Notes under the pieces: generated by a model
Databases searched by the model: none
Seen by the model: the letters and a program-made list of their open reading frames with translations, nothing else
What the model was told of the DNA's origin: nothing
Part shown: piece by piece, positions 31,247 through 39,133 of the stretch
Position numbering within the stretch: position 1 is the stretch's first letter
Layout of the letters: every line of letters starts with the position of its first letter
Program-made: the position numbers and the translations under genes
Assembly (NCBI GenBank): GCA_902490405.1
Contig: CABUDS010000022.1
Span: 1-39,162, forward strand
DNA length: 39,162 nucleotides
Source of the DNA: an uncultured Collinsella sp.
Lineage (GTDB): Bacteria; Actinomycetota; Coriobacteriia; Coriobacteriales; Coriobacteriaceae
Direction of reading: 5' to 3'

Positions 31247-32884
31247 ATGCGCGACTACGATTTCGATCTTCAGAGTATCCAGGCGGTGCGCGACCTCGCC
31301 CGCAAGGGTAAGATCGCCGCGAACCAGCTTGCACATTACGACGAGGAGCAGATCGACCGCATCCTCCGTAATATGGTGAAGGTTGCCGAGGAAAACGCCC
31401 AGGTGCTCGCCAGCATGGCTGTCGAGGAGACGGGCTTTGGCAAGGTTTGCGACAAGGTGTATAAGAACCATATCGCCAGCGCCCTGCTCTATGAGGAGAT
31501 CCGCGACAAGAAGACCATCGGTGTTATCGATGCCGACGAGAAGAACCAGGTCATCTCCATCGCCGAGCCGGTTGGTTTGCTGATGGGCATCGTTCCTTCC
31601 ACCAACCCCACCTCTACGGTCATCTACAAAGCTATGATCGCCCTCAAGGCGCGTAACGCTATCGTCTTTTCGCCGCATCCCGCTGCCGCCAAGTGCACGG
31701 GTATGGCCATCCAGCTTATGAACCAGGCGGCTGTCGAGGCAGGCGCCCCCGAGAACGTGATCCAGGGCATCACGCTTTCCTCCATGGCTGCCACCAACGA
31801 GCTCATGCATGCTCCCGAGGTCGCCATGATCATTGCTACCGGCGGCCCCGGTATGGTCAAGGCCGCTTACAGCTCCGGCAAGCCCGCGTTGGGCGTGGGC
31901 GCTGGCAACTCGCCTGCCTACATTGAGCGCACCGCCAACGTGCACGACGCCGTTCGTCGCATCCTTACTTCCAAGACGTTTGACTACGGTACTATCTGCG
32001 CTTCCGAGCAGAGCATCATCTGCGAGGCCTGCAACCGCGATGCCGTGATGGCCGAGTTCCGCGCTCAGGGTGGCTATTTCATGAATGAGGAGGAGTGCAA
32101 GAAGGTTTGCGCGCTGCTCTTCCGTAACGGTCACTCTATGAGCCCCAAGTTTGTGGGCCACAGCCCGCAGTCCATCGCGCAGGCCGCGGGTATCAGCATC
32201 CCCGAGGGCACCCGCGTGCTTATCGGCGAGCAGGGTGGCGTGGGCGATGCCTGGCCGCTGTCCTACGAGAAACTTACCACCGTTTTGGGCTTCTATACCG
32301 TTTCCAACTGGGAAGAGGCTTGCGAGCTCTCTATCGAGCTGCTGCAAAACGGCATCGGCCATACCATGAGCATCCACACCACCGATAAGGATATGGTGCG
32401 TAAGTTCTCCATCAAGCCGGCCTCTCGCATCCTGGTGAATACCGGGGGCAGCCAGGGCGGCACCGGCGTCATTACTGGTCTTGACGTCGCGCTCACGCTG
32501 GGCTGCGGCACCTGGGGTGGCAGCTCCATCTCCGAGAACGTGGGGCCGCAGCATCTCATCAACGTGAAGCGCGTGGTCAACGGCCTGATCGAGCCCGACG
32601 AGGTTGTGGCCCACGACGAGCTGTTTGCCAAGTGGCATCCCGACCTGGCTGCTCATCACACCGAGGCCGCGGCTCCCACTACCGGTTGCTGCGATGCTGT
32701 GCCCGCTACGAGCTGCTGCGAATCGACATCCAACCCGGTTTCCGGCATTAGTTACTCGGTGGGCTGCAACTGCACCGACGTGTCTCCCGATGCACTTGCG
32801 GGTGCCAAGCCCAACGACGTCATCGACGCCGACGAGCTCCAGAAGATGATTCACGAGCTCACGAATGCCTTCAAGGGCATCTAG
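31247..32884 (+). CDS. CoA-acylating acetaldehyde dehydrogenase with Cys-rich tail
   Basis: A 545-residue enzyme of the EutE/PduP/CutF type. The catalytic Cys251 is in TFDYGTICASEQSIICE, and GGSQGGTGVITGLDVALTLG lies in the cofactor region. It oxidises acetaldehyde to acetyl-CoA with NAD and CoA. After the catalytic domain, residues about 465-545 form a tail with three cysteine groups (GCCDAV, TSCCES, GCNCTD) and a final amphipathic helix DADELQKMIHELTNAFKGI, a probable encapsulation peptide. The C-terminal position of such a peptide fits glycyl-radical compartments. SD GAAAGGAG precedes ATG 31247. The Cys cluster is unexplained. Confidence 0.93.
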   Translation: MRDYDFDLQSIQAVRDLARKGKIAANQLAHYDEEQIDRILRNMVKVAEENAQVLASMAVEETGFGKVCDKVYKNHIASALLYEEIRDKKTIGVIDADEKNQVISIAEPVGLLMGIVPSTNPTSTVIYKAMIALKARNAIVFSPHPAAAKCTGMAIQLMNQAAVEAGAPENVIQGITLSSMAATNELMHAPEVAMIIATGGPGMVKAAYSSGKPALGVGAGNSPAYIERTANVHDAVRRILTSKTFDYGTICASEQSIICEACNRDAVMAEFRAQGGYFMNEEECKKVCALLFRNGHSMSPKFVGHSPQSIAQAAGISIPEGTRVLIGEQGGVGDAWPLSYEKLTTVLGFYTVSNWEEACELSIELLQNGIGHTMSIHTTDKDMVRKFSIKPASRILVNTGGSQGGTGVITGLDVALTLGCGTWGGSSISENVGPQHLINVKRVVNGLIEPDEVVAHDELFAKWHPDLAAHHTEAAAPTTGCCDAVPATSCCESTSNPVSGISYSVGCNCTDVSPDALAGAKPNDVIDADELQKMIHELTNAFKGI

Positions 32885-32923
32885 TATTTCTTGTAGCCAA
32901 GCGCGTGGAAGCGGGGTGAAGTT

Positions 32924-33856
32924 GTGACAGGTCTTGAGCTTTCTCGTTCGTATTGCGAGTTCTATGCGCCATCCCTATTCGAAGGGTTGCCGAGCGACGT
33001 CCGTTACCGCGCCGCGCTGGGCCTCGTTGGAGAAGGGTCGGAATGTCTAGGTTTCGACGACGAGATTTCGCGCGACCACGACTTCGGTCCCGGCTTCTGC
33101 GTGTGGCTTTCTGCTGATGTGTATGAGGAGTGGGGGCCGGAGCTTCAGCGTCGCTACGACCTTTTGCCTGCGAGTTTTAAAGGCTTTACGCGCCGGCAGA
33201 CGCAGATGGCGGGCAAGCGCGTGGGCGTCTTTGAGACTCAGGCGTTCTATCGTTTCTACACCGGTCTTTCTCGTGCGCCGCAGTGTGCAAAGGAGTGGCT
33301 CGCCATTCCCGAGCAGCTTCTCGCTCAGGTTACCTCCGGTGAGGTTTTTGCTGATCCGAGTGGCGAGTTCTCCGTTATGCGCACGGTGTACCAGGGGTTT
33401 TACCCAGACGAGGTCATGCGTAAGAAGTGCGCCGCCCATTGCGCCTCCATGGCGCAGGCGGGTCAGTACAACCTCCCGCGCTGCCTTAAGCGCAAAGATG
33501 TCGTCGCTGCTCAGGCGGCGCGCAGTGAGTTTTTGGCCAGCGTAATGGCTGCGTTTCATCTGCTCGCGCATACGTACATGCCTTACTACAAGTGGGCGTA
33601 TCGTTCGCTTGTCGAGCATGTGCGTGCGCCGGTGCCGGTACTCGACGCCGTGCGCTCCATCGCCGCGACACCGGTAGAGCAGGTGGATCAAGATGATGTC
33701 GAGGCGCTTTGCCAGACGGTCGGTGCGTCTGCTCGCTTGGCAGGCTGGACGTCGTGCGGTAGCGGCTTTTTGCTCGATGTCGCCTTGGATATCCAGAGTT
33801 CGTTGAGAGATTCATATCTTGCTGTCTGCCCGCTTGCGGCCGGCGGATACCGATAG
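32924..33856 (+). CDS. DUF4037 protein, predicted nucleotidyltransferase
   Basis: A 310-residue protein of the DUF4037 type. VGEGSECLGFDDEISRDHDF (residues about 35-54) has the Gly-Ser and Asp-x-Asp arrangement (G38-S39, D51-D53) of nucleotidyltransferases. The remainder is helical. The start is GTG 32924 behind GGGGTGA. It lies 39 bases after the ALDH gene, and a DUF4125 gene follows. DUF4037 and DUF4125 genes are known as neighbours, but their function is not established. Here they may modify or signal through a nucleotide as part of choline regulation, which is inference. Confidence 0.8.
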   Translation: MTGLELSRSYCEFYAPSLFEGLPSDVRYRAALGLVGEGSECLGFDDEISRDHDFGPGFCVWLSADVYEEWGPELQRRYDLLPASFKGFTRRQTQMAGKRVGVFETQAFYRFYTGLSRAPQCAKEWLAIPEQLLAQVTSGEVFADPSGEFSVMRTVYQGFYPDEVMRKKCAAHCASMAQAGQYNLPRCLKRKDVVAAQAARSEFLASVMAAFHLLAHTYMPYYKWAYRSLVEHVRAPVPVLDAVRSIAATPVEQVDQDDVEALCQTVGASARLAGWTSCGSGFLLDVALDIQSSLRDSYLAVCPLAAGGYR

Positions 33857-33911
33857 GGGGGGGTTGGCATTGGGAGATTGCAAGACGTCATGTTCCGCAC
33901 TTCGACAAGGC

Positions 33912-34553
33912 ATGTCGGCGTTTTTCAACATGCCGGAAGTTGAGAAGTTGCTCGAAGATAAGGGCCTTGCTCATGCGGAAATCTCTGCATTGCGTGAGCT
34001 CGTACAACTTGAATGGGTGCATTTCGATACTGTTCAGGGTATGAGCGGTCGCGCTGCTTGCCAAGACGATGCGGTGGGATTCTTTGTCCATCGCGTTGCC
34101 CAGTATCTGAGTTTTCCTCGTGAGTCCATCATGGGCGTGCGCGATGACGTGGTGGCTGCCGATGCGGCGGGTCGCAACGTGATTCGCGAGAAGTACGCGC
34201 GCATGATGGAGATGACCGATCCTGTGGCATTCGCGCGCGATTGGTCGGGGCGCCTGGAGGCTCCTTCGCCGGTTAAGCGCTGCGTGCTCAACGAGATTGA
34301 GAGCGCGCTGCGAAGTATGCTCGATACTGCGCAAGGCGAGCTTCCCGCAACGGCGCAGCATGTGAGGGGATCGATAACGCAGCCAAAACTAATCTCCTCG
34401 ATTGGCTACTATGTCTGTGAAATTCAAAGCTATTCGCTGTCTACGCTCAAGTGTTTGCGTGACGGGTTGCGGCACCAGCTGGGCAACCACGTGAATCCCG
34501 TTTTGGATACCTATGTGAATGCTGTATTCATTCAACGTGTTCTGGAGGCGTAA
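33912..34553 (+). CDS. DUF4125 family protein
   Basis: About 213 residues from ATG 33912. The family signature is LVQLEWVHFDTVQGMSGRAA, CQDD, then FPRESIMGVRDDV and later IGYYVCEIQSYSLSTLKCL. The start is uncertain: TTG 33864 or 33870, placed after an eight-base G-run (33856-33863), would add 14-16 residues, while ATG 33912 has a weak SD. It is encoded directly after DUF4037 and two bases before merR. DUF4125 proteins are helical and of unknown activity. Confidence 0.75.
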   Translation: MSAFFNMPEVEKLLEDKGLAHAEISALRELVQLEWVHFDTVQGMSGRAACQDDAVGFFVHRVAQYLSFPRESIMGVRDDVVAADAAGRNVIREKYARMMEMTDPVAFARDWSGRLEAPSPVKRCVLNEIESALRSMLDTAQGELPATAQHVRGSITQPKLISSIGYYVCEIQSYSLSTLKCLRDGLRHQLGNHVNPVLDTYVNAVFIQRVLEA

Positions 34554-34555
34554 GG

Positions 34556-35416
34556 ATGACTCGTATGAGCGATGACGAGCTGCGCAACGGTCAGCTTTTG
34601 GGTATTGGCGAGGCGAGCCAGCTGTGCGGCATCACGTCTCGCACGCTGCGCCATTACGACAAGCTCAATCTTCTCCAGCCCGATTGCATAGGGGATAATA
34701 AATATCGTTATTATTCGCTTGAGACGATTCTGCGTATTCCCATCATCAACTATCTCAAGATGATGGGCTTCTCGCTCGACGAGGTTTCCGAATTGTTTGA
34801 GACGCAGAGTTTCGACAAGATCAAGGAATTGTTTGGCGCTCATGCCGACGCATGCACGCGCGAGATGACCCGTCTTGAAGAGCGCCGCCATACCATTCGG
34901 GATTGGATGGGACTTATCGACGAGGCAAATTTTGTCCTTTCGGTCAAGCCAAAGGATGTGAGCCTTAAATACTTCTCCGGCCAGGAGTTTTTGGCCATGC
35001 CGTATCACTTTTGGGGCAACTACGCTGATGCGATTATCAACCTCGATTTCACCTCGTTTGTCGAGGAGCACGATAACGTGATTACTGGTCCCGTGATCTT
35101 GCATCACGGCAACTTTGACGCGTGCTGCGAGCCCGGCCATGCCCGGGGGCAATTCGATGTCACGGTTGTACAGCATGCGTTGCGTCCCATCGCAGAGGAG
35201 AATCGCATGACAGTGGAGAGCGGAATGTATCTCTCTACGTATCATACTGGTCCGTTTGAGAATATTGGCGAGGCGCATCGCCGCGTGCGCGATTATGCGC
35301 TTGCAAACGGTTTCAGGCCGGCCGGCGGCGTGTTCGAGCGCTTTGTGACCGACTACTGGACCACATACAATCAGGATCTTTTTGTCGCGGAGGTCATTTT
35401 GCCCATTGAGCGGTAA
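34556..35416 (+). CDS. MerR-family regulator with GyrI-like effector domain
   Basis: A 286-residue regulator. Residues about 14-80 are a MerR HTH and wing (LLGIGEASQLCGITSRTLRH, YDKLNLLQPD, YRYYSLETILRIP), followed by a coiled-coil (about 85-120) and a C-terminal GyrI/SoxS-like ligand-binding domain (LSTYHTGPFENIGEAHRRVR). Ligand domains of this type bind organic, often cationic compounds, so choline is a fitting effector; that is inference. GGAGG lies seven bases before ATG 34556, two bases after the previous stop. It may act on the site at 18436. Confidence 0.9.
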   Translation: MTRMSDDELRNGQLLGIGEASQLCGITSRTLRHYDKLNLLQPDCIGDNKYRYYSLETILRIPIINYLKMMGFSLDEVSELFETQSFDKIKELFGAHADACTREMTRLEERRHTIRDWMGLIDEANFVLSVKPKDVSLKYFSGQEFLAMPYHFWGNYADAIINLDFTSFVEEHDNVITGPVILHHGNFDACCEPGHARGQFDVTVVQHALRPIAEENRMTVESGMYLSTYHTGPFENIGEAHRRVRDYALANGFRPAGGVFERFVTDYWTTYNQDLFVAEVILPIER

Positions 35417-35456
35417 CGACGCGACGACTCTCACGTAATAATCGAAAGGGGCTCTC

Positions 35457-36554
35457 ATGCAGGGCTTTAAACTCACGACCGAATTGTTTTTTGGGTCGCA
35501 GGCCATCAATCATCTTGAGGGCCTGACCTACCGCAACGTGCTGATTATCACCGACGGCTTTTTGGAGTCCTCGGGCATGGTCGCTAAGATGGCTCAACAC
35601 CTGCCCGCGGGCGCACGCTACCAGACGTATTCCGACGTCAAGCCCGATCCGAGCCAGGAGCTCGTTGACGCAGGCGTCGCTGTGGTGGAGCGCGTTCAGC
35701 CGGACATGGTCATCGCCTTTGGTGGCGGTTCGTGTATCGATGCCACGAAGGCTGTTTTGTACTTCGCTCACGAGAATGGAATGGACAAGCCGTATTTCCT
35801 GGCCATTCCGACCACGGCGGGTACGGGCTCGGAGGTTACCAACTTTGCCGTCATCACGCGCGGCGAGAACAAGGTTGTGCTGATTGACGATTTTCTGGCT
35901 CCGGACGGCGCCCTGCTCGAGGCCGATTTCACTAAAACCGTGCCGGCGATGATCACGGCCGATACCGGCCTTGACGTGTTGACACACGCCATCGAAGCCT
36001 ATGTCTCCAAGGCTGCCACGCCCTTTACCGATGCGCTTGCCGTAAAGGCCGCCTCAATCGTGTTCGAGGACCTGCCGGTGGTCTATCGCGACGGTCTTGC
36101 CATGCGTAGCCGTACGCGCATGATCGAGGCCTCCTGCTTGGCGGGCATCGCCTTCACCAACGCCGGTTTGGGTATCAACCATTCGCTGGCACATGCTCTG
36201 GGTGGACGCTTCCACGTGGCTCATGGTCGTCTAAATGCCATCTTACTGCCCTATGTGATGCGATTCCATATGAGCGAGCCTAAGTATCGCGAGCCGTATG
36301 ATCGGCTGGCCCATGATTTGGGTCTGGCAGATGCCGACGAACTGCTGGCCCGTGTGCTTGAGTTACGCGAGTGCCTAGATGTCGAGAATGCGCTGTCCGA
36401 TCGTTCGCAGTTTGACCCCGCGGCATTTGAGGCCGAGCTCTCCGGTATTGCCGAGGCGGCCCAGCGCGATCGCTGCACGCCGTCCAACCCGCGTGCCGTA
36501 TCCAAGCAGGACTTGGTCAACATTGCCCGCGACGCATATTGCGGCCGCTGCTAA
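35457..36554 (+). CDS. Iron-containing alcohol dehydrogenase
   Basis: A 365-residue group III alcohol dehydrogenase. NAD is bound through AFGGGSCIDATKA and TTAGTGSEVT. The metal ligands are Asp173 and His177 (GLDVLTHAIEA) and His246 and His256 (NHSLAHALGGRFHVAHGRLN). It reduces acetaldehyde to ethanol and regenerates NAD for the acetaldehyde dehydrogenase. It is the last gene of the choline operon, with AAAGGGG before the ATG and a terminator after it. Confidence 0.93.
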   Translation: MQGFKLTTELFFGSQAINHLEGLTYRNVLIITDGFLESSGMVAKMAQHLPAGARYQTYSDVKPDPSQELVDAGVAVVERVQPDMVIAFGGGSCIDATKAVLYFAHENGMDKPYFLAIPTTAGTGSEVTNFAVITRGENKVVLIDDFLAPDGALLEADFTKTVPAMITADTGLDVLTHAIEAYVSKAATPFTDALAVKAASIVFEDLPVVYRDGLAMRSRTRMIEASCLAGIAFTNAGLGINHSLAHALGGRFHVAHGRLNAILLPYVMRFHMSEPKYREPYDRLAHDLGLADADELLARVLELRECLDVENALSDRSQFDPAAFEAELSGIAEAAQRDRCTPSNPRAVSKQDLVNIARDAYCGRC

Positions 36555-36561
36555 ACAGCAC

Positions 36562-36599
36562 TAGGGGCGCTATCCTTTCCCAGGTAGCGTCCCCTTTTT
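36562..36599 (+). terminator. Terminator of the choline operon
   Basis: AGGGGCGCTA (36563-36572) pairs with TAGCGTCCCCT (36585-36595) with one bulge, followed by TTTTT. It closes the operon after the alcohol dehydrogenase gene. Confidence 0.9.
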
Positions 36600-36654
36600 C
36601 TGCAATGTGACAAAGTAATGATAGGTTTGGGAAACGACGTCCCATTGCGAGCTC

Positions 36655-37938
36655 GGGACTGCGGACAAAAAGTTGGACCGTTGAGGTCCGGAACGGAGTC
36701 CGCATGGCATACAGTAGGAGAATGGTGGAGAGAGCCAGGGCGCTCCGCGGCGCCGGGCTCACCGTCATGGAGATAACCGAGATACTCGGCGGGCCCGGCA
36801 AGACGTCCGTCTGGCGCTGGATCAGGGACGTGCGCAAGCCCGCGGGAAGGGCCGGTGGGGGAATGGACCTGCCGCGACTCGTCGGGGACGGCCCCGACTA
36901 CCCCGACATCGACCCGGAGGACAAGGACGCCCTGATCGAGCGGCTCAGGCTCGAGAACGCGGTGCTGAGGGCGGTGCAGGACGTTTTAAAAGCCGAGAGC
37001 CTCGACGGGATGTCGAACAGGGAGAAGACCCTGGTGATAGACCGCCTGAGGCCTGCGGGGAAGTGGTCCTTGAGAGAACTCACCGGCTTCTTGAGGATAT
37101 CGAGGAGCTCCTATGACTACCAGCGCCGCGCGATCGCCAGGCCGGACCGCCTGGCGCCGCTGAGGGACGTCGTGCGGCGGGTGTTCCTGGAGGACGGCGA
37201 CGGCGCGCGCGGCTACCGGTTCGTGGTGCGCAGGCTCCGCGAGCTCGACGACCCCGTGCGCGTCTCCGAGAAGGTCGTCCGGCGCATCATGCGCGAGGAG
37301 GGGCTCGTCCCGAGGTGGATGAGGAGGAGGGCCGGCGCCTACAGCTCCTACGGCGGCGAGGTGACCCCCGCCCCGCCGAACCTCGTGCGCCGCGACTTCC
37401 GCTCGGCCCTGCCGAACTTCCTGTGGCTCACCGACATAACCGAGTTCAGGCTGCCGACGGGCCGCAAGGTGTACCTGTCCGCCATCAGGGACTGCTTCGA
37501 CTCCTCGGTCGTCGCCTGGCGGGCGGGCGAGCACCCGGACGCAGGACTCGCGAACTCGACGCTGTCGGACGCGTGCTCCCGGCTGGCGCCCGGTGAGCGC
37601 CCCGTGATCCACTCCGACCGCGGCGTGCACTACCGCTGGCCGGGCTGGATATCGATATGCGAGCGGAACGGCCTGGTCAGGAGCATGTCGGCCAAGGGCT
37701 GCAGCCCCGACAACGCCGCGATGGAGGGCTTCTTCGGCCCGCTCAAGAAGGAGTTCTTCCACGGGAGGGACTGGTCCGGCTGGTCGCCCGGGGAGTTCAT
37801 CGAGGCCCTCGGCGCGTGGATAGGGCGCTTCAACTCCGAGCGGGCAAGCGACGCGCTCGGTGGCGCGACGCCGGACGGCTACCGGTCGTCGCTGGGGATG
37901 GCCGCGATTTAGCGGTCCAGGAAATCGTCCGCAGTCCC
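36655..37938 (+). mobile_element. IS3-family insertion sequence, 1284 bp
   Basis: The ends are GGGACTGCGGAC (36655-36666) and its exact complement GTCCGCAGTCCC (37927-37938), with a further matching block TGGACCG inside. The element is flanked by a 3-bp duplication CTC (36652-36654 and 37939-37941). Removing it rejoins a palindromic repeat that aligns with the intact one at 18230-18310. One transposase gene fills it. The codon usage (AGG arginine codons, CTG/CTC bias) differs from the neighbouring genes. Confidence 0.9.
36704..37912 (+). CDS. IS3-family transposase, single-frame
   Basis: A 402-residue transposase. Residues about 5-45 form an HTH (MVERARALRGAGLTVMEITE), about 75-100 a leucine-rich coiled coil (IERLRLENAVLRAVQDVLKA), and about 235-390 a DDE integrase core: Asp244 in WLTDITEF, Asp305 in IHSDRGVHY and Glu341 in DNAAMEGFF, with exactly 35 residues between the last two. 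Most IS3 elements use two overlapping frames; here the OrfA- and OrfB-like parts are continuous in one frame. The gene is intact and could be active. Confidence 0.93.
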   Translation: MAYSRRMVERARALRGAGLTVMEITEILGGPGKTSVWRWIRDVRKPAGRAGGGMDLPRLVGDGPDYPDIDPEDKDALIERLRLENAVLRAVQDVLKAESLDGMSNREKTLVIDRLRPAGKWSLRELTGFLRISRSSYDYQRRAIARPDRLAPLRDVVRRVFLEDGDGARGYRFVVRRLRELDDPVRVSEKVVRRIMREEGLVPRWMRRRAGAYSSYGGEVTPAPPNLVRRDFRSALPNFLWLTDITEFRLPTGRKVYLSAIRDCFDSSVVAWRAGEHPDAGLANSTLSDACSRLAPGERPVIHSDRGVHYRWPGWISICERNGLVRSMSAKGCSPDNAAMEGFFGPLKKEFFHGRDWSGWSPGEFIEALGAWIGRFNSERASDALGGATPDGYRSSLGMAAI

Positions 37939-38000
37939 CTCGAATTTCTGGATGCGGTTTCCCAATAGTGGCCAATGCGGAAACGGCATTCCGCCCATTG

Positions 38001-38027
38001 GTGCAAAGTAACCTGACCCCTTTGCGC
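38001..38027 (+). repeat. Short hairpin resembling the dispersed loop family, copy 7
   Basis: GTGCAAAG and CTTTGCGC pair around TAACCTGACCC, a loop that resembles the AACCTGTCCC loops of the other dispersed hairpins. It lies five bases before the hydrolase fragment. Confidence 0.5.
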
Positions 38028-38029
38028 TA

Positions 38030-38107
38030 ACCGACAACGAGGACAAGCAGGTGGCGGTCCGTCCCTGGATTCGCCTAGCCTTCCGCTTTTTGGAGCGCCA
38101 TCTGTAA
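38030..38107 (+). pseudogene. Hydrolase 3'-end fragment (right direct repeat of the island)
   Basis: The frame reads TDNEDKQVAVRPWIRLAFRF, then LERHL and TAA (38105-38107). Bases 38032-38100 match 18113-18181 of the intact hydrolase gene at 66 of 69 positions, all differences synonymous. The intact gene ends in ERHGF, this one in ERHL. No upstream part of the hydrolase gene is present here. It looks like the original 3' end displaced by insertion of the choline locus. Confidence 0.85.
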
Positions 38108-38137
38108 GAGGACCGGCCCCATCCCGGCTCTCATAAC

Positions 38138-38200
38138 TTGCGGTGAAATAGTTCCTATTTTTGCAGGTTAAAGCCTCAAACAGGAACTACTCCACCGCAA
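38138..38200 (-). repeat. Long imperfect hairpin downstream of the GntR gene
   Basis: TTGCGGTGAAATAGTTCCT (38138-38156) pairs with AGGAACTACTCCACCGCAA (38182-38200) except at two positions. The loop contains TTTTTGCAGG. It lies between the hydrolase fragment and the convergent GntR gene and may serve as a two-way terminator. Confidence 0.6.
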
Positions 38201-38228
38201 CTTCGCTTTGATTTGTTGGGGGCGGAGC

Positions 38229-38879
38229 CTACCAAACGGTGAACTGGGCGTTCTCCGTGTTCCAATGGACATCGCGAACGTAGTCTCGCACGCCCGCTGC
38301 ATCTCGCGCTTCGAAGAGCTCAAGAATATGAGCATGCTCGGCATTGGCTATGCCCAGCAGCTTGCACGCTGTCTCCTGATCGACGGTCTCGTAATCGCGC
38401 TTTATAAAGCAGCGCTCGAGTTGCGAAATCATGTCGCGCAGACGGTCGTTGCCGCAGCGGTTGAAGTACGTGAGGTGAAAGTCCCGCTGAATGTCGTCGT
38501 ACTTTCGGATAAGGCCGCCTTGGATCGCAAGGTCCATGGACCCAACCAAAAACTTCAGCTGCATGATGTCCTCGTCGGTTAGGAGAGGGCAGGCGAGGTA
38601 TGCCGCCTGCCCGTCGAGAGGCCCCATAATCTCAAAGACTTCAACGGCGTTTTGCTGATCGAACCCTCGGACGCGGAATCCGCGGCGGGGGAGATTGTCC
38701 AGATAGCCGTCGCTTGCCAGCTGGATGAGCGCCTCGCGAACCGGCGTGCGCGACACGCCCATGGCATCGCAGATCGCCTGCTCGCTCACGCGGTCGCCGG
38801 CCGAAAGCTCGCCGGCGTCTATGCGACTCGAAATATAGTCGTATACATGATCCTTCAAGGGTCTTCGGAGTGTTTCCAT
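38229..38879 (-). CDS. GntR-family regulator with FCD domain
   Basis: A 216-residue FadR-subfamily regulator. The N-terminal winged helix is seen as LKDHVYDYISSRIDAGELSA, GDRVSEQAICDAMGVSRTPV, REALIQLASDGYL. The C-terminal FCD domain has FEIMGPLDGQAAYLAC and the metal/ligand region with FHLTYFNRCGN and HAHILELFEARD. FCD regulators usually bind organic acids and control catabolic genes. It is transcribed away from the gene at 39134, with a GntR-like palindrome in between, so that gene is its likely target. SD GAGGA lies ten bases before the ATG. Confidence 0.92.
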   Translation of the reverse strand: METLRRPLKDHVYDYISSRIDAGELSAGDRVSEQAICDAMGVSRTPVREALIQLASDGYLDNLPRRGFRVRGFDQQNAVEVFEIMGPLDGQAAYLACPLLTDEDIMQLKFLVGSMDLAIQGGLIRKYDDIQRDFHLTYFNRCGNDRLRDMISQLERCFIKRDYETVDQETACKLLGIANAEHAHILELFEARDAAGVRDYVRDVHWNTENAQFTVW

Positions 38880-39026
38880 GAGCTTATATTCCTCAACTGT
38901 ATATTTTCAAAAATAAATACGTTTCGCCTGAATAGGCTAATTGAATTATAGAACGACCAGTTAAATTGCGCTACCAAACCAGAAGAAGCAATAATACGCT
39001 TACCGAGAAATATCTACCGTTCAGGA

Positions 39027-39043
39027 TTGTATACAATATACAA
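39027..39043 (+). promoter_or_regulatory. Candidate operator of the GntR/FCD regulator
   Basis: TTGTATACAATATACAA holds TTGTATA and TATACAA as inverted arms and the perfect palindrome TTGTATACAA. Palindromes with a GTATAC core are common for FCD-type GntR proteins. It lies in the AT-rich divergent region, about 90 bases before ATG 39134. Confidence 0.6.
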
Positions 39044-39133
39044 AACAGTAAAGACACCCTAAGATAAAGCCATCGGAAGGAAGGCGGGCGCAAGGAAGTC
39101 CGCTCTCTGCTAAGAGGTCCAAGGAGGATCATC

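Noticed and set aside
31220..32854. A 544-codon minus-strand open frame over the acetaldehyde dehydrogenase gene
   Set aside because: This is a shadow of a GC-rich gene; the plus strand encodes a full enzyme with catalytic residues. The same holds for long minus-strand frames at 1468-2919, 22330-23277, 23866-24906, 24866-26227 and 27305-28474.
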